Part shown: one piece after another, positions 49,833 to 60,790 of the stretch
Layout of the letters: every line of letters begins with the position of its first letter
Numbering within the stretch: the first letter of the stretch is position 1
Source of the DNA: Cercis canadensis
Taxonomy: Eukaryota; Streptophyta; Magnoliopsida; Fabales; Fabaceae
Reading direction: 5' to 3'
DNA length: 64,000 nucleotides
Assembly: GCA_003255065.1 (NCBI GenBank)
Contig: QAOA01001229.1
Location: forward strand, 901,861-965,860
Position numbers and translations under genes: made by a program
Notes under the pieces: generated by a model
Told to the model about the DNA's origin: nothing
The model's database searches: none
Seen by the model: only the letters and a program-made list of their open reading frames with translations

Positions 49833-52800
49833 ATGTCAAAAACAGCATGTTTCATTTTTGTTGTTTTTGTAGCTGTAGTTGAAGTTCAAGGCCGGTTTCT
49901 GCGAAACACTGGCTGTGAGCTAGTTTCTGATGGAGTTGATGATGCTAAACCCAACAATTACTTACTTCTCAAAGGGATTGAATCCTCTGAGAAGGAGTGT
50001 GAGCAAATGTATGGGTTCTTGCCATGTTCAAACAGCATTTTTGGCCATCTCTTCCTGATTTTGGTTTATGAGTACTTGTTGTTCCATGGAGAATCATTTT
50101 TAGCTGCTGGAGGAGAGCAGATATTCAAGATTCTTGGCCCTGGTATATTTGGTGCCAGTGCCTTTCATCTACTTGGTGCCCTTCCAGAGTCCCTAATTCT
50201 TCTTGGTATGTTACAATCCTACAACCTCTAATTTACTGTCCTCAAATTATCTATATAAAAGAAAGTGAACTTTTTTTTTGTTCTGTTTTTTGGGTCCCCT
50301 TCTTGTTTCTACGAATACTTTCTGCAGATGCAACTTTTCCCATTAACTTATTAAATTTGAAAAATTGTTGCTTCTTGTTATGTACAATTTGCAGATCTGG
50401 AAAATGGTATAAACCGTCATGAACTTGTATTTCTTTTGTGCCTAATCAATTGCAGCAGTTCTTCTTAGGATTATGATCAACAAATAAATTATAATTAAGC
50501 TTCCTGAATTCTTATCAATTTATTTTATGTATATAATTCTAAATTATCTAATAGTCAAAACCTCTGTATGTACCACTTCTAAGTTGGTTGGACATTTCCT
50601 AATAATTTATTGTGGTTGCTGAATTTTATATAATTCTTGACCACTTGCATGTCATGGTTGTTGATCTTTATGTAATTCTTGGCCAGTTGGAGCAATAGCT
50701 GATGTTACCTTGTAATATAAGTAATGATTATCAAGAACATTCTTGTCTCCATCTTTATTGGTATCTCAATCACAAATTGACCATAACAGAAATCTGTCAT
50801 TGGTTTCTTTACATAAATCAATTTTGTTTCTTATAATAATCAATACATTTTCAATTTTCACTCTTGGAAGACAATTCTCTATTTGATTGAATTATTTATA
50901 TTAGTCATTTGGGTTCTGTTATTTTCATACCACTTTCTATGCATCCCTTATTCTCATTGATAATTTGAACTACGTTTGTGCTGATTACTTACAAAAAAAA
51001 AAAAAAATTATCCTTCATATGATTTTTTTTTTTTTTTGTTAACAGTCTCTGGACTTCGTAGCAGCACTAAGGAGACTGCACAAGAGTATGCTTTCACAGG
51101 AGTTGGCTTATTGGCTGGATCATCCATCTTGCTTCTGACACTAGTTTGGGGAACCTGTGTTATCACTGGCAGCATAAAAGATGAGACTCATTCAAATTCT
51201 ACAATCACTGATGTTTCTAATTCAGCATATAGAAGACTAAAATCATTCTTGACTGGTCTGCTCCTTTTCTATGTTTCAGCCATCTAATTTATGTTGAGAC
51301 TAAAACAGTTAGTTTTTTGGTATTGTTATGAAGGGAATCATGCAAGAAATCACTATATATATTTAAAAGAAAGTCATTTTTCCGCAAGTAAAATTATTTA
51401 TATTGTACCCTCTCTCTTCCTTCTGTTGCTTTTTCTGTTTCTCTTCTCTCTCTTCACAGATTTGATTTCTCTGTTTAACTAATTTGCCGTGCATAGCACA
51501 GGCTTGCAACTAGTGTCTACTAAAACTGGCTTGCACATTAATATCATTGCTGCAATCTTTTATAATTTGAAAAGCCTAATGTGGAATAATTAAAGCTTAC
51601 TTAGAATTATTTGTTGAAAAAGGCAATTTTTTTATGTAGCAGATGTTTTTCTAACAGTACACTACAAAAAGATTCCCTCTGTATCAGTCATTTCCAGTGT
51701 ACATAGATACTTCTTTTTAATGTTTTATTATTTGGTGTTGCCTTAACTGCTTCTTTTGGTGGATTTGTAGGTTCTGGTATTACAACTGATCCGGAGACCA
51801 GCTCCACTGCAAGAATCATGGTTTTCTCAATCACACCGCTTCTGATCATGCAAATCCCCAATTTGTTCCAATTCTCTTTTGGGCTAAGAAGCGTGACCTT
51901 GATAATTGCTCTAATCATTACTGTCATTTTCCTGTTCCTCTATTTCATTTACCAGGTTTCCCCACCATGACTATCTATTAGTATTCACTATTGAAGTTAA
52001 CTCTTGATATCAATATGTTTAGTTTAATGTTATGAACAAGAGGAATATTATAGAGAAATATATCACTCCCTGCTAATTTGCTATTAAATCTGCAGATATT
52101 TCAGCCTTGGATACAGAAAAGAAGACTAGAGTTTGTGAAACACGGCCATGTAATGTTAAGAATCATAGAACATGTTCAGAAGCATACCCTGCAAAGGATC
52201 CTCACCAAGAATGGGACTCCAAATGTAAGTGCCATAAGAAGGTGAGATTTCTTGAAACAGCTTCCAAAGAGTGAACCATCCTTTGTCTAACAAGAAAGGT
52301 AATTCCTTAACTTATTTGCACTGGATATTGCAGGATATTTAGGGAAATAAATCAAGATGGTGACAGTGGTATAACAGCTGCTGAAGTGAAAAAGCTGCTG
52401 CTTGAAAACAAATTCACTGAAACAGATGTCAATGAAGAAAAAGAAATACAAGAAATTTTAAAAATCTTTGACCTGAATGATGACAAGAAGATAAATAAGG
52501 AAGAATTTGTGGATGGCTTCGCAAAATGGCTGGAGGAAACAAAGCATGCTCTGAAGAAGGAGTATTTCAGACGCGATTCGCTGAAGAAACTATATCAGGT
52601 ACACAATTCTTGTGACTTGAATTCCACACATTCTAAGTTACTATATCATGTTAATGTTCTTGTTTTTAATAAACTATTTAGCACATTATGTATTATGTAG
52701 ATTAGGTGAAATCTTTAGAGGCCACTACGCTGAAAATTCTTGCTGACGATCAATTCAAAACTTTGACAGGCTTTTGAGCCATGGATACAAAACAAAAAGA

Positions 52801-54238
52801 AAGAACGTGAAAATCAGAAACATCTCATATCTGAAATATTAAGCTATGTTCAGAGTGATATGGTTGGCAGCCTTCTCACAAAGGATGGCCATCCCAGTGA
52901 AGTTGCTATCAAAAGGTCAGCATCATGAACTGTTTCTGATATCTAGCTGCAATTATAATACTCCTCAATCAATGTGAAATCCATATCAAACCATTTAGTG
53001 CATGTTTGATTTAGTGCTAGGAAGAAACAAAAAATATTCTTGCCCCTCAAAATCAAAAGCTAATCTAGGCGCAAAAGTGATTTTGGCCCATTCTGTGTTA
53101 AAATCTTAAATTGACTGCAATGATCATATAGTTGTTTAATTAAGGGGTCAAACAATCATAAAAATTATTCTGTACTTTTTTCCTGTTCTCATATAGCTGC
53201 TGTGATCCAATAGATTGTTTGAGAAAATTGATCGTGATGGAGATAGCTACATTTCCCAGTCTGAGTTAAAAGAACTACTCAAGAACATCAAGTTTGTTAA
53301 AGCATCACTAGATGTGGAGGAAGCAGTTGCCAGAGTCATTGAAGAACTTGACATTAACCAAGACCATGTAATTAGCGAGGAAGAATTTGTTTCTGGGATT
53401 GAAAAATGGCTTAACTCATCTTCTAGTGATGCTTCTATCTCAAAATCTGAGTCTCAAGAAGCAATCTATGAAGTAAGTATAATTTGCACAATTCCCTTTC
53501 TCAAACAATATATCAATTTTCAAAATTTACTCTTTTTTTCTTCTGTTGTGGGTTCAAACGGCACAAATGCAAACTAACACATCCACTCTTTGAAATGATT
53601 GTGTGCTAGACTTGGGAAAAGGTTGACATGGTGATGGAAGAGGAGCAAGGGGAAGGAATAATAGACAAGTCAACATGGGCATGGTTCAAGGCAATACTAT
53701 ATGTGGTTCTAGGAATTGCGTTGTTATCTGTTCTTGCTGAGCCTCTGATAGAAAGTGTCCATAATCTCTCTGAAGGAGCAGGAATTCACCCTTTCTTTGT
53801 CTCATTTATTTTAGTTCCACTTGCTATTAATGCTAGAGAAGCAACTTCAGCAGTAAAAGAAGTTAGCAAAAAGGAGACAAGAACTACTTCTCTTACAATT
53901 TCTGAGGTTATTCATCTCGCTTTGCCAACGTCTTTTCATTAATTGAACTTAATAGTACATTTTCTCAAAACTTACAATGCTTTGGACCAATGCAGATTTA
54001 CGGAGGGGTGTTCATGAACAATATTCTTGGCTTTTTGGCGGTTTCAGTTCTGATATATGTTAGGCAAATCACATGGGAATTCTCAGCTGAAGCACTGGTT
54101 GTGGCAATTGTTTGTGCTATAATGGGTCTAAAAGCAAGTTTTTGCTCTACTTTCCGTCTATGGACGGCATTTTGTGCATTCCTCTTGTATCCATCATCTC
54201 TAGTCTTGGTTTTTGTACTCAACAAAATTATGATTTAG
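49833..54238 (+). CDS. NCL: NCL-type EF-hand Na+/Ca2+ exchanger-like protein, copy D
   Basis: Predicted 707 aa in nine exons: 49833-50205, 51046-51255, 51771-51955, 52096-52241, 52334-52598, 52770-52915, 53214-53472, 53610-53906 and 53996-54238, all in phase. Signal peptide with a short N-terminus (MSKTACFIF), so it starts several residues later than A-C. Alpha-1 is GPGIFGASAFHLLGALPES, with His where others have Asp. Alpha-2 is FFVSFILVPLAINAREA. EF loops are NQDGDSGITAAE (Asn in place of the first Asp), DLNDDKKINKEE, DRDGDSYISQSE and DINQDHVISEEE. The linker before alpha-2 is longer (EEEQGEGIIDKST). It is the most diverged intact copy, with a different promoter, so it may have a separate role (inference). 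Intron 2 carries a small Helitron-like insert. Confidence 0.92.
51350..51513 (+). mobile_element. Small Helitron-like element in NCL-D intron 2
   Basis: Starts TCACTATATATATTTAAAAG directly after an A. Ends with the hairpin GCCGTGCATAGCACAGGC, then CTAG followed by T, matching Helitron ends and the A/T insertion site. The flanking intron sequence AATCATGCAAGAAA is shared with NCL-A and NCL-B, which lack the insert, so the boundaries are supported by comparison. It is non-autonomous, 164 bp. Confidence 0.65.
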
Positions 54239-55117
54239 GGCCTCGTATGGAATTGTACCTAACTAAAAAGAACAAAAAATGTTCATTATGAGTGAATGTT
54301 GAGTGTTGACCTTCTAGGCTTCTACACATCAAGGCCTTTTACGCATGTACTCTATTCCTAAGGTGTCAAGTGCACCTGGAATTTCTTGTCATGCACATTT
54401 GGAAAGGTTTATAATGTAGAAAATATTTATATATCAATAATGTAGTATAGCTCAAAAAGTCACCACTCTTAATCTCAAAAATAAAAAAAGAAGATCTAGT
54501 TTTATGTAAATGTACTATTAAGATCTTTTTGCTATTAATTTTATTGGAAGGAATAAATATTTTTGAGAAAATTAATTACTTTTCGGTTTTAAATTTTTTT
54601 TATTACATTATAATTTAGTGTTAGTAAGTTATTACATCATTCCAATCTAGCTATATTTATAAACTTCAATGACTAAACATATTTAAAATAAAACAATTCC
54701 ATATATAATTGACATGCGATTAACAATAAGGCTACAAAACACTTGTATCCAAGTAACCCATCCCTTCCAACTGTAAAAATTCTTTCGTGGACTTAAGCTC
54801 ATAATTCTTGAGTTAGACACCAATATTGTCGGTTACACACACTAATATGTTTTAACACATACTGAATATATAATTCAATTTTTGAAAATTTTCGTAATAA
54901 TACTAAAATCAAGAGTTTATTCTTTTTCAAATTTCCAGTGAATTTTTTCTCCCTTTTTACCCCACCCAAATGGGTGGGGTAAGATAGCAAACCCCCTTAT
55001 ATATCTATACTATAGGTCTCTCTCTCCTGGCCTTTATTCCTTTTTCTCCGTTTCTGAATCTTCTTTTTATTTTTCTACCCTAAAACCCTTTAGGCTTTAT
55101 ACTTTGTCACACCTCTG
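54239..55117. other. Intergenic region between NCL-D and the F-box cluster
   Basis: AT-rich 3' flank of NCL-D. It contains a perfect hairpin at 54959-54980: ACCCCACCC, loop AAAT, GGGTGGGGT. The last 100 bases (TATATCTATACTATAGGTCT and CT-rich leader) resemble the promoter of the F-box gene at 58169. Confidence 0.5.
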
Positions 55118-56296
55118 ATGGCTAGAAACGTAGCATGTCAACTGCACACTCGGGTGCCAGACGATTTGGTGCAAGACATACTCTGATGCGTTTCAAATGC
55201 ATCCACAAATCCTGGTGCAATCTGATCGAAGATCCAAACTTTATCTCCAAACACCTTCACATCTTCAACGAAACCAACAACAGAAACGGTAATATCCATC
55301 TCCTTCTTAAGCGTGCAACCCCTAGAGGAGAGTTCGTCTCTCTGCTCTCTTTCGACCCAGCAACAAACACTTCCTCTCTGAATCTTTTGGATTTATACAA
55401 GCACAAGGAAGCTTACTCTTTACAAATTATGGGTCCTTGCAATGGGATTTATTGCTTTTTGCCTCTCACAATGTTTCTATTTTGTTCATGAACCCTGCCA
55501 AGAGAGAATAAAGGGTTCTTCCGGATTATTATGATCACATTCCACCAGGCACGAGTGGTAGCATGATCTGCTGGGTTCGGATTCGATCCCAAAACTAATG
55601 ATTATAAGGTCGTTTTGATTATGAAACAATGGGCTTTGCCTGTCTTTGAGCCATTGCCTAATTGGCATGCTGAGATGTACACTTTTGAGTTCTAATAGCT
55701 GGAGAAAGTCATGAGGCCTTTGCCGTCCTTAAAAATGATTTCTTGTGGGAGAATAGGACCTGTTTTTGTGCAAGGAGCGACTCATTGGTTGGCAGAAGAA
55801 GAATCTGACGATGTGCAAGTGATTCTTGTATTTGACATGGTTGATGATGTGTTCAGGATAATAAATGTTAAGATTAGAGTTTGATGAGTATGCCTTATGT
55901 GGTCCGACTATTACTAAGTTTAAGGAATCTCTTGCCCTGATTTATGATAGACTAGAATGGTTTGAGTTGTGGGTAATGGAGGAATATGGAAAAGAAGGGT
56001 CTTGGACCAAGCACTTGAGTATTGAACCCATTCGAGAATTGGAAAGGCTTTTGGGATTTTGTAAAGATGATCGGTCGTTGCCATTTGAAGATGTAAACCT
56101 AAGAATGGAATTGTATGATCTCCAAACCCAAGAGGTTATAAATCTTGGATTTCAGGGCCACTATTGGCTTTCATTAGGGGCTGCAGTCTATAAAGAGAGC
56201 TTAATTTCATTAAGGAGAGGTAGTGAGCAAACTGAGGCACTAGTGTCTATCGTTTATATGGTTCCTGAACCACTCTTTGATCACAATTCAGCTTAA
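55118..56296 (+). pseudogene. F-box gene (CPR1/CPR30-like, FBA type), broken copy
   Basis: Paralogue of the intact gene at 58169-59434 with the same start, MARNV. A gap of about 20 bases in the F-box at about 55183 shifts the frame, removing the stretch ILSRLAVKS found in the good copy. Downstream, further frame changes separate readable pieces: MRFKCIHKSWCNLIEDPNFI at 55183-55490; a middle part with FDPKTNDYKVVLIMK-like bases; and a C-terminal F-box-associated piece (MLRLEFDEYALCGPTITKFK onward) at 55865-56296. Several independent breaks make it a pseudogene. Confidence 0.88.
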
Positions 56297-56800
56297 CAAG
56301 TTAACCTCTGTGTTTATGGCTTCTTGTGTGAGTCAGGCAAGTGGATTTTATTTGTGGTTCATTTGACAAATTTGTATATGGATTGACTTACTCTTTTTAG
56401 TTCATGAACTCTTTTGCAGTCTTTTTCTTCTTTCTTTTTGTGTTTGGCTTGTTTAAAAGGATATCTTATCCTTTATGAAGTCTTCTTTTATCAAAGATAC
56501 TGATGAAGTCTACTTTTGACTCTTGATATCACTGTGTCTACCTAGTATTTAAACAATGTTAAGTTTAATGTTAATTATGAGCAAACAATGTATTTTATAC
56601 ACAAATTATGTTTAGAGACTCTTTTGGAGTTGTTCCCAATTATGTTTAGAGACTTTAGAGGAGGTTTTACAATGCTAAAACTATATATATTCATCAACTG
56701 TTAATAAAATCTAGACCACTTCACTATGTCTCTCTTAATAACCAAAAGATGGATTTTAAGCAAATTAATTTCCTCTTCATATTTTCACTTTTTAGTTTAC
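56297..56800. other. 3' flank of the first F-box copy
   Basis: No gene. The part at 56500-56760 is a diverged copy of 59770-60090, including GTTTAGAGACTCTTTTGGAG. This shows that the F-box gene and its 3' flank were duplicated as a unit. Confidence 0.5.
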
Positions 56801-56804
56801 ACCT

Positions 56805-56975
56805 TGGACCAATATATAATAACTGATTAGTCAATTAGTTATGTACCTATTACAGTAAGTTATAATTAGTTATGGACTGCGTTTTGTGCATAGGCCTTCT
56901 ACCTATTATGTTTAGCCTCATAATGTTATGCTTAGTTCTGGTTTTTGCAGTCAAGGATGTTCTGAAAATTTGAAC
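56805..56975 (+). pseudogene. NCL last-exon relic
   Basis: The stretch TATGGACTGCGTTTTGTGCAT at 56871, cut here as TATGGACTGCGTTTTGTGCA, then TTAGTTCTGGTTTTTGCAGT, lines up with the end of NCL exon 9 (54161-54238 in NCL-D: TATGGACGGCATTTTGTGCA, then CTAGTCTTGGTTTTTGTACT). A CCTTGGACCAAT block at 56808 matches the bases before the exon 9 acceptor. Most of the exon is lost. Confidence 0.65.
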
Positions 56976-57034
56976 TGTCTAAGAAAAAGTCATACAACAC
57001 GGAGAGACTCTTATAAGTTATGCACATCGTTCTT

Positions 57035-57860
57035 TAGAACTTTCGGGTCCTTTTTGCAATGGGATTTATTGTTTTCATACCCGTTGGTTCAATTTTATTG
57101 ATAAACCATGCCATGAGAGAATTCAAGGCTCTTCCAGATTTTCATATCCCACCGGACATGAGATGTTTGCCCCATCCTCGATTAGGATTTAATCCCAAAA
57201 ACTAATGATGACAACGTGGTCTTGATTATAAAGCCAATGAGAAATTTTACTGGTGACAAATCACCTTGGCTTTTTAAGATACAAAATTCTAATAGTTGGA
57301 AACAAGACAACTCATGAATCATGATTGCTTTGCCATCCATCAAATATATTTACAACGAAAATAGTTTTTGTGCAAGGTGTTGTTTACTGGTTGATTGATT
57401 GATTGATGATGATAAAATGGGGAATAATTCAATCCCAAAAACTAATGATTACAATGTGATCTTGATTATAAAGCCAATGAGAAATTATACTGGTAACAAA
57501 TCGCCTTGGCTTTTTAAGATACAAAATTTTAATAGTTGGAGATAAGACAACTCATGAATCATGATCGCTTTGTCATCCATCAAATATACTTACAAAGAAA
57601 ATAGTTTTTGTGCAAGGAGCTGTTTACTGGTTGATTGACGATGATAAAATGAGAAATTTTACTAGTGACAAATCGCCTTGGCTTTTTAAGATACAGAATT
57701 CTAATAGTTAGAGACAAGACAACTCATGAATCATGATCGCTTTGCCATCCATCAAATATATTTACAACGAAAATAGTTTTTGTGCAAGGAGCTTTTTACT
57801 GGTTGATTGATTGATTAATGATGATAAAATGGGGAATAATGTGATTCTATGTGTGTGGAG
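57035..57860 (+). pseudogene. F-box gene fragment with internal tandem triplication
   Basis: 57035-57190 matches the middle of the F-box gene (TGCAATGGGATTTATTG, then CCATGAGAGAATTCA), and the part that follows matches 58640-58880. That latter segment, from AAAACTAATGAT through TTTTTGTGCAAGG to GATTGATGATG, is repeated about three times, starting near 57198, 57437 and 57645, with few differences. There is no F-box domain and no open frame. Confidence 0.8.
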
Positions 57861-58168
57861 CTGTTTACTGGTACATCAATAGTTGTAGTGTTGTCATATT
57901 AGAGAGGCATCACATACCTCTCTGACATGATAAAATCCTCCTATAATCACATTATAAACTAATTAGCACATAATAGTACTCCAAATCAAATCCAAGTTCA
58001 AAAGTTGTTCGATGGATTGGATTCTTTAACCCTAAATCCTTTTAGGCTTTTACCTATTTAAAGGTCTCCACTCCACCCCTCAAGGACACGACCTTAAGTT
58101 CCTTTTTCTCCGTTTGTGAATTTTCTGTTATTTCTCTACACTAAAACCCTAATTAGGGTTTATCACCT
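57861..58168 (+). promoter_or_regulatory. Promoter and leader of the F-box gene
   Basis: Sequence between the triplicated fragment and the ATG. A possible TATA-like TATTTAAAGG lies at about 58055, roughly 110 bases before the ATG. The leader after it (CCTTTTTCTCCGTTTGTGAA, then CTACACTAAAACCCTAA) is shared with the broken copy at 55030-55117. Confidence 0.45.
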
Positions 58169-59434
58169 ATGGCTAGAAACGTAGGGCGAGTGTGTGATTG
58201 GGTGCCAGAAGATTTGGTGCGAGACATCCTCTCCAGGTTGGCCGTGAAGTCTCTGATGCGTTTCCAAGGCGTTCACAAATCCTGGTGTAATCTGATCATC
58301 AAAGACCCTAACTTTATCTCCAAACACCTTCACACCTTCAATGAATCCAACGACAGAAACGGTAGCATTCATCTCCTTGTTATGCGTACAAGGCGTGTTG
58401 GAGGAGTGCTTGTCTCTCTGCTCTCTTTCGACGCAGCAACAAACACTTCTTCTCTGAATCATCTAGGTTACAATCACAAGGATGTTTATGATTTTGATAC
58501 TATGGGTCATTGCAATGGGATTTATTGCCTTTTTGACTCTGACCATGATTCTATTTTGTTAATAAACCCTGCCATGAGAGAATTCAGGGTTCTTCCAGAT
58601 CGACCAAGTACTAGGCGTAGCATCTTTGTTGGATTCGGATTTGATCCAAAAACTAATGATTACAAGGTGGTTTTGATTATGAAGTCACTGTGTGAGGGAT
58701 TGCGTGGGTATTACTATGAGTATGAGGATTTGCCTTGGTATGCTGAGATATACACTTTGAGTTCTAATAGCTATAGACAAGTCATGATGAGCCCTTTGCC
58801 GTCTTTTAAAGATATTCCTGGTGAGATAGAACATGTTTTTGTGCAAGGAGCAACTCATTGGTTAGTTCAAGTGGATGAAAAAGGCAAGGATGTCAATATG
58901 ATTCTTGCATTCGATATGGTTGATGAAGTGCTGAGGATAATAAGGTCGCCAAGCGCAGATGTCGGGTTTGGACTTGATGAGTTTGACTACAGTTATTGGA
59001 CCATTACTAAGTTTAAGGAATCACTTGCTGTGATTTATTGTCACATTGAAAGAAAGGGATGCTTTGAGTTGTGGGTAATGAAAGAATATGGAAACGAAGG
59101 GTCTTGGACCAAGCGCTTTAAAATTGAACCTCGTCAGGCATTGGAAATTCCCTTGGGATTTTATAAAGATGATCAGTTGCTTTTTGAACGTGAAATGGGA
59201 AGAATGGTGTTGTATCATCTGCAAACCCAAGAGGTTAAAAATCTTGAATTTGACATTGATAATGTATTTTCATATGAGGCCGCAGTCTATAAAGAGAGCT
59301 TAGTTTCATTAAGGGGAAATAGTGAGCAAACTGAAGCGGGAGTCCCAGTGTCTACCTTTAATAAAGTTCCTCAACGCCATTGGGATTTTATAAAGATGAT
59401 CAGTTGCTTTTTGAAGATGGAAATACAAACATAG
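58169..59434 (+). CDS. F-box protein with F-box-associated domain (CPR1/CPR30-like)
   Basis: Single-exon gene, predicted 421 aa. The F-box at about residues 11-50 (VPEDLVRDILSRLAVKSLMR) would bind SKP1/ASK in an SCF ubiquitin ligase. The F-box-associated type 1 domain from about residue 75 onward (SLLSFDAATNTSS, GHCNGIYCL, LLINPAMREFRVLP, FGFDPKTNDYKVV) would recognise the substrate, which is unknown. It is open throughout, unlike its two neighbours. The last 18 residues (HWDFIKMISCFLKMEIQT) come from a tandem repeat read in a different frame: they are the shifted reading of GFYKDDQLLFE, found earlier in the same protein. The original C-terminus has therefore been replaced. Related proteins include the S-locus F-box family, but nothing here shows an S-locus. 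Confidence 0.9.
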   Translation: MARNVGRVCDWVPEDLVRDILSRLAVKSLMRFQGVHKSWCNLIIKDPNFISKHLHTFNESNDRNGSIHLLVMRTRRVGGVLVSLLSFDAATNTSSLNHLGYNHKDVYDFDTMGHCNGIYCLFDSDHDSILLINPAMREFRVLPDRPSTRRSIFVGFGFDPKTNDYKVVLIMKSLCEGLRGYYYEYEDLPWYAEIYTLSSNSYRQVMMSPLPSFKDIPGEIEHVFVQGATHWLVQVDEKGKDVNMILAFDMVDEVLRIIRSPSADVGFGLDEFDYSYWTITKFKESLAVIYCHIERKGCFELWVMKEYGNEGSWTKRFKIEPRQALEIPLGFYKDDQLLFEREMGRMVLYHLQTQEVKNLEFDIDNVFSYEAAVYKESLVSLRGNSEQTEAGVPVSTFNKVPQRHWDFIKMISCFLKMEIQT

Positions 59435-59606
59435 TGTTGTATGATCTGCAAACCCAAGAGGTCAAAATTCTGGAAGTTCAAGAGGATGATATATTTTTTC
59501 CCAATTAAGGGTTTTAATCTATAAAGAGAGCTTATTTTCATTAAAGGGAGGTAGTGAGCAAACTGAAGCACTAGTATCAGGTTCCTGATTCCTGAACCAC
59601 TTTTTG
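59153..59606 (+). repeat. Tandem duplication of about 227 bp at the F-box gene 3' end
   Basis: Unit 1 (59153-59379) and unit 2 (59380 to about 59606) both run from TTGGGATTTTATAAAGATGA to the AGTGAGCAAACTGAAGC part. The end of unit 2 and what follows (CCTGAACCACTTTTTGATGA) match the tail of the broken copy at 56265-56285. The junction could thus be an unequal exchange between paralogues. Confidence 0.85.
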
Positions 59607-60265
59607 ATGAAAAATCGTCTTGACAGGTTAATGGCTTTTGTAGGTGGTTCTTTTTGACACATTTGTATATGGATTGATTTGCTGTCTTGGTTTGATTAAC
59701 TCGTTCTCGGTCTTTTTCCTCAATCTTTTTGTATTTGGCTGGTTTAGAAGGATATCTTATCCTCTGTAAAGTCTTTCTTTTATCAATGGAAAAACTATTG
59801 AAGTTAACCTTTGACTCTTGATATGAATGTCTAGTGTTTCAACACTGTTCAATTCAATGTTATGAGCAAGCAATACATGAATTGTGTTTAGAGACTCTTT
59901 TGGAGCTGTTCCCAATTGAAAGCACAAAAATTGTAGATTATGTATATTCACTTTACTCCCTAAAGTGCAAAGCGTACTTCAGAGGAGGTTATCCAATGCT
60001 GAACTATTTATATTCATTAACTGTTAATAAAATTTAGAATACTTCACTGTGTCTCTCTTAATACCCGGAAGATGGATTTAGGGGAGATGGTGATCAAATT
60101 GAAGCAGGAGTCTCTCTTTGATTTAGTTCGTGACCCACTGACCCTCTCTATGGCTTTATTGGCTACTATGTGAGTCAATGGTAGTGGCTTTTATAAATGG
60201 TTAAGTTATCAACCATACTACCCTGTAACACAATAAAGTTATATATTTAATTTTATTTACTGTTA
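59607..60265. other. 3' flank of the F-box gene
   Basis: No gene. 59770-60090 is the counterpart of 56500-56760. At 60070-60180 another scrap of F-box tail sequence occurs (GATCAAATTGAAGCAGGAGT and a CTGACCCTCTCTATGGCTT block). Confidence 0.5.
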
Positions 60266-60790
60266 TCCTACTTATTGTCTACCACAGATTTTCTTTGAAT
60301 GCTTGCGAAATTCTGCTTGGAATGCACTCCTAATGCTTGCAGATCTTTGAAAGTTGAAACTTTGATAGAGAAAATAAGACTAGAATATGTGAAACATGAC
60401 CATTTAATATTTAGGACTTTCACGTCATGTTCAAAAGCATACCTTGCAAAGGATCCTCACCATGAATTCATGAGTGTGAAAAGAGCTTCACAAAATGGTG
60501 AATGGATTCGAAAATTAAAAGAAAACTTGAGAAGCAATGACGCAGGAACTTCATTCTGACAATTGATTGAAATCTTTTGACTTGTTTTGGAGCCATATGG
60601 ACTTAGAACAAAAGGAATGAATGTGAAATGAGAAATGACTTCTATTCCAAACCTCAAGGCTTGTTCTGAGTGATGCGGTTGGCAGCCTTCTCATTTTCAC
60701 AGAAGATGCCAAACCTGATGAACTTGTAATCAGAGACCAGCTCACGGCTGAAAAAAACAACAGCGACCATGCATGTTCCAGTCATTGATT
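60266..60790 (+). pseudogene. NCL fragment with exon 4 and exon 6 remnants
   Basis: 60285-60470 matches the end of intron 3 and exon 4 of the NCL genes (GATTTTCTTTGAATGCTTGC, GCAGATCTTTGAA, ATAAGACTAGAATATGTGAA, AAGCATACCTTGCAAAGGAT). 60575-60720 matches exon 6 of NCL-D (TTTGGAGCCATATGG, GAGTGATGCGGTTGGCAGCC). Exon 5 and all membrane exons are missing, and the frame is broken. It is closest to NCL-D among the four copies. Confidence 0.82.

Noticed and set aside
57198-57850. Tandem repeats that might be read as a CRISPR-like or regulatory array
   Set aside because: The units are 200-240 bp pieces of an F-box gene with no spacers; this is a eukaryotic tandem duplication.
58163-58462. Minus-strand frame of 99 aa over the F-box gene start
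   Set aside because: Shadow of the F-box coding sequence; the plus-strand frame has clear domain motifs.
58169-59434. Possible S-locus F-box (self-incompatibility) gene
   Set aside because: The domain order fits, but no S-RNase or S-locus context is present; the CPR1/CPR30-like name is safer.
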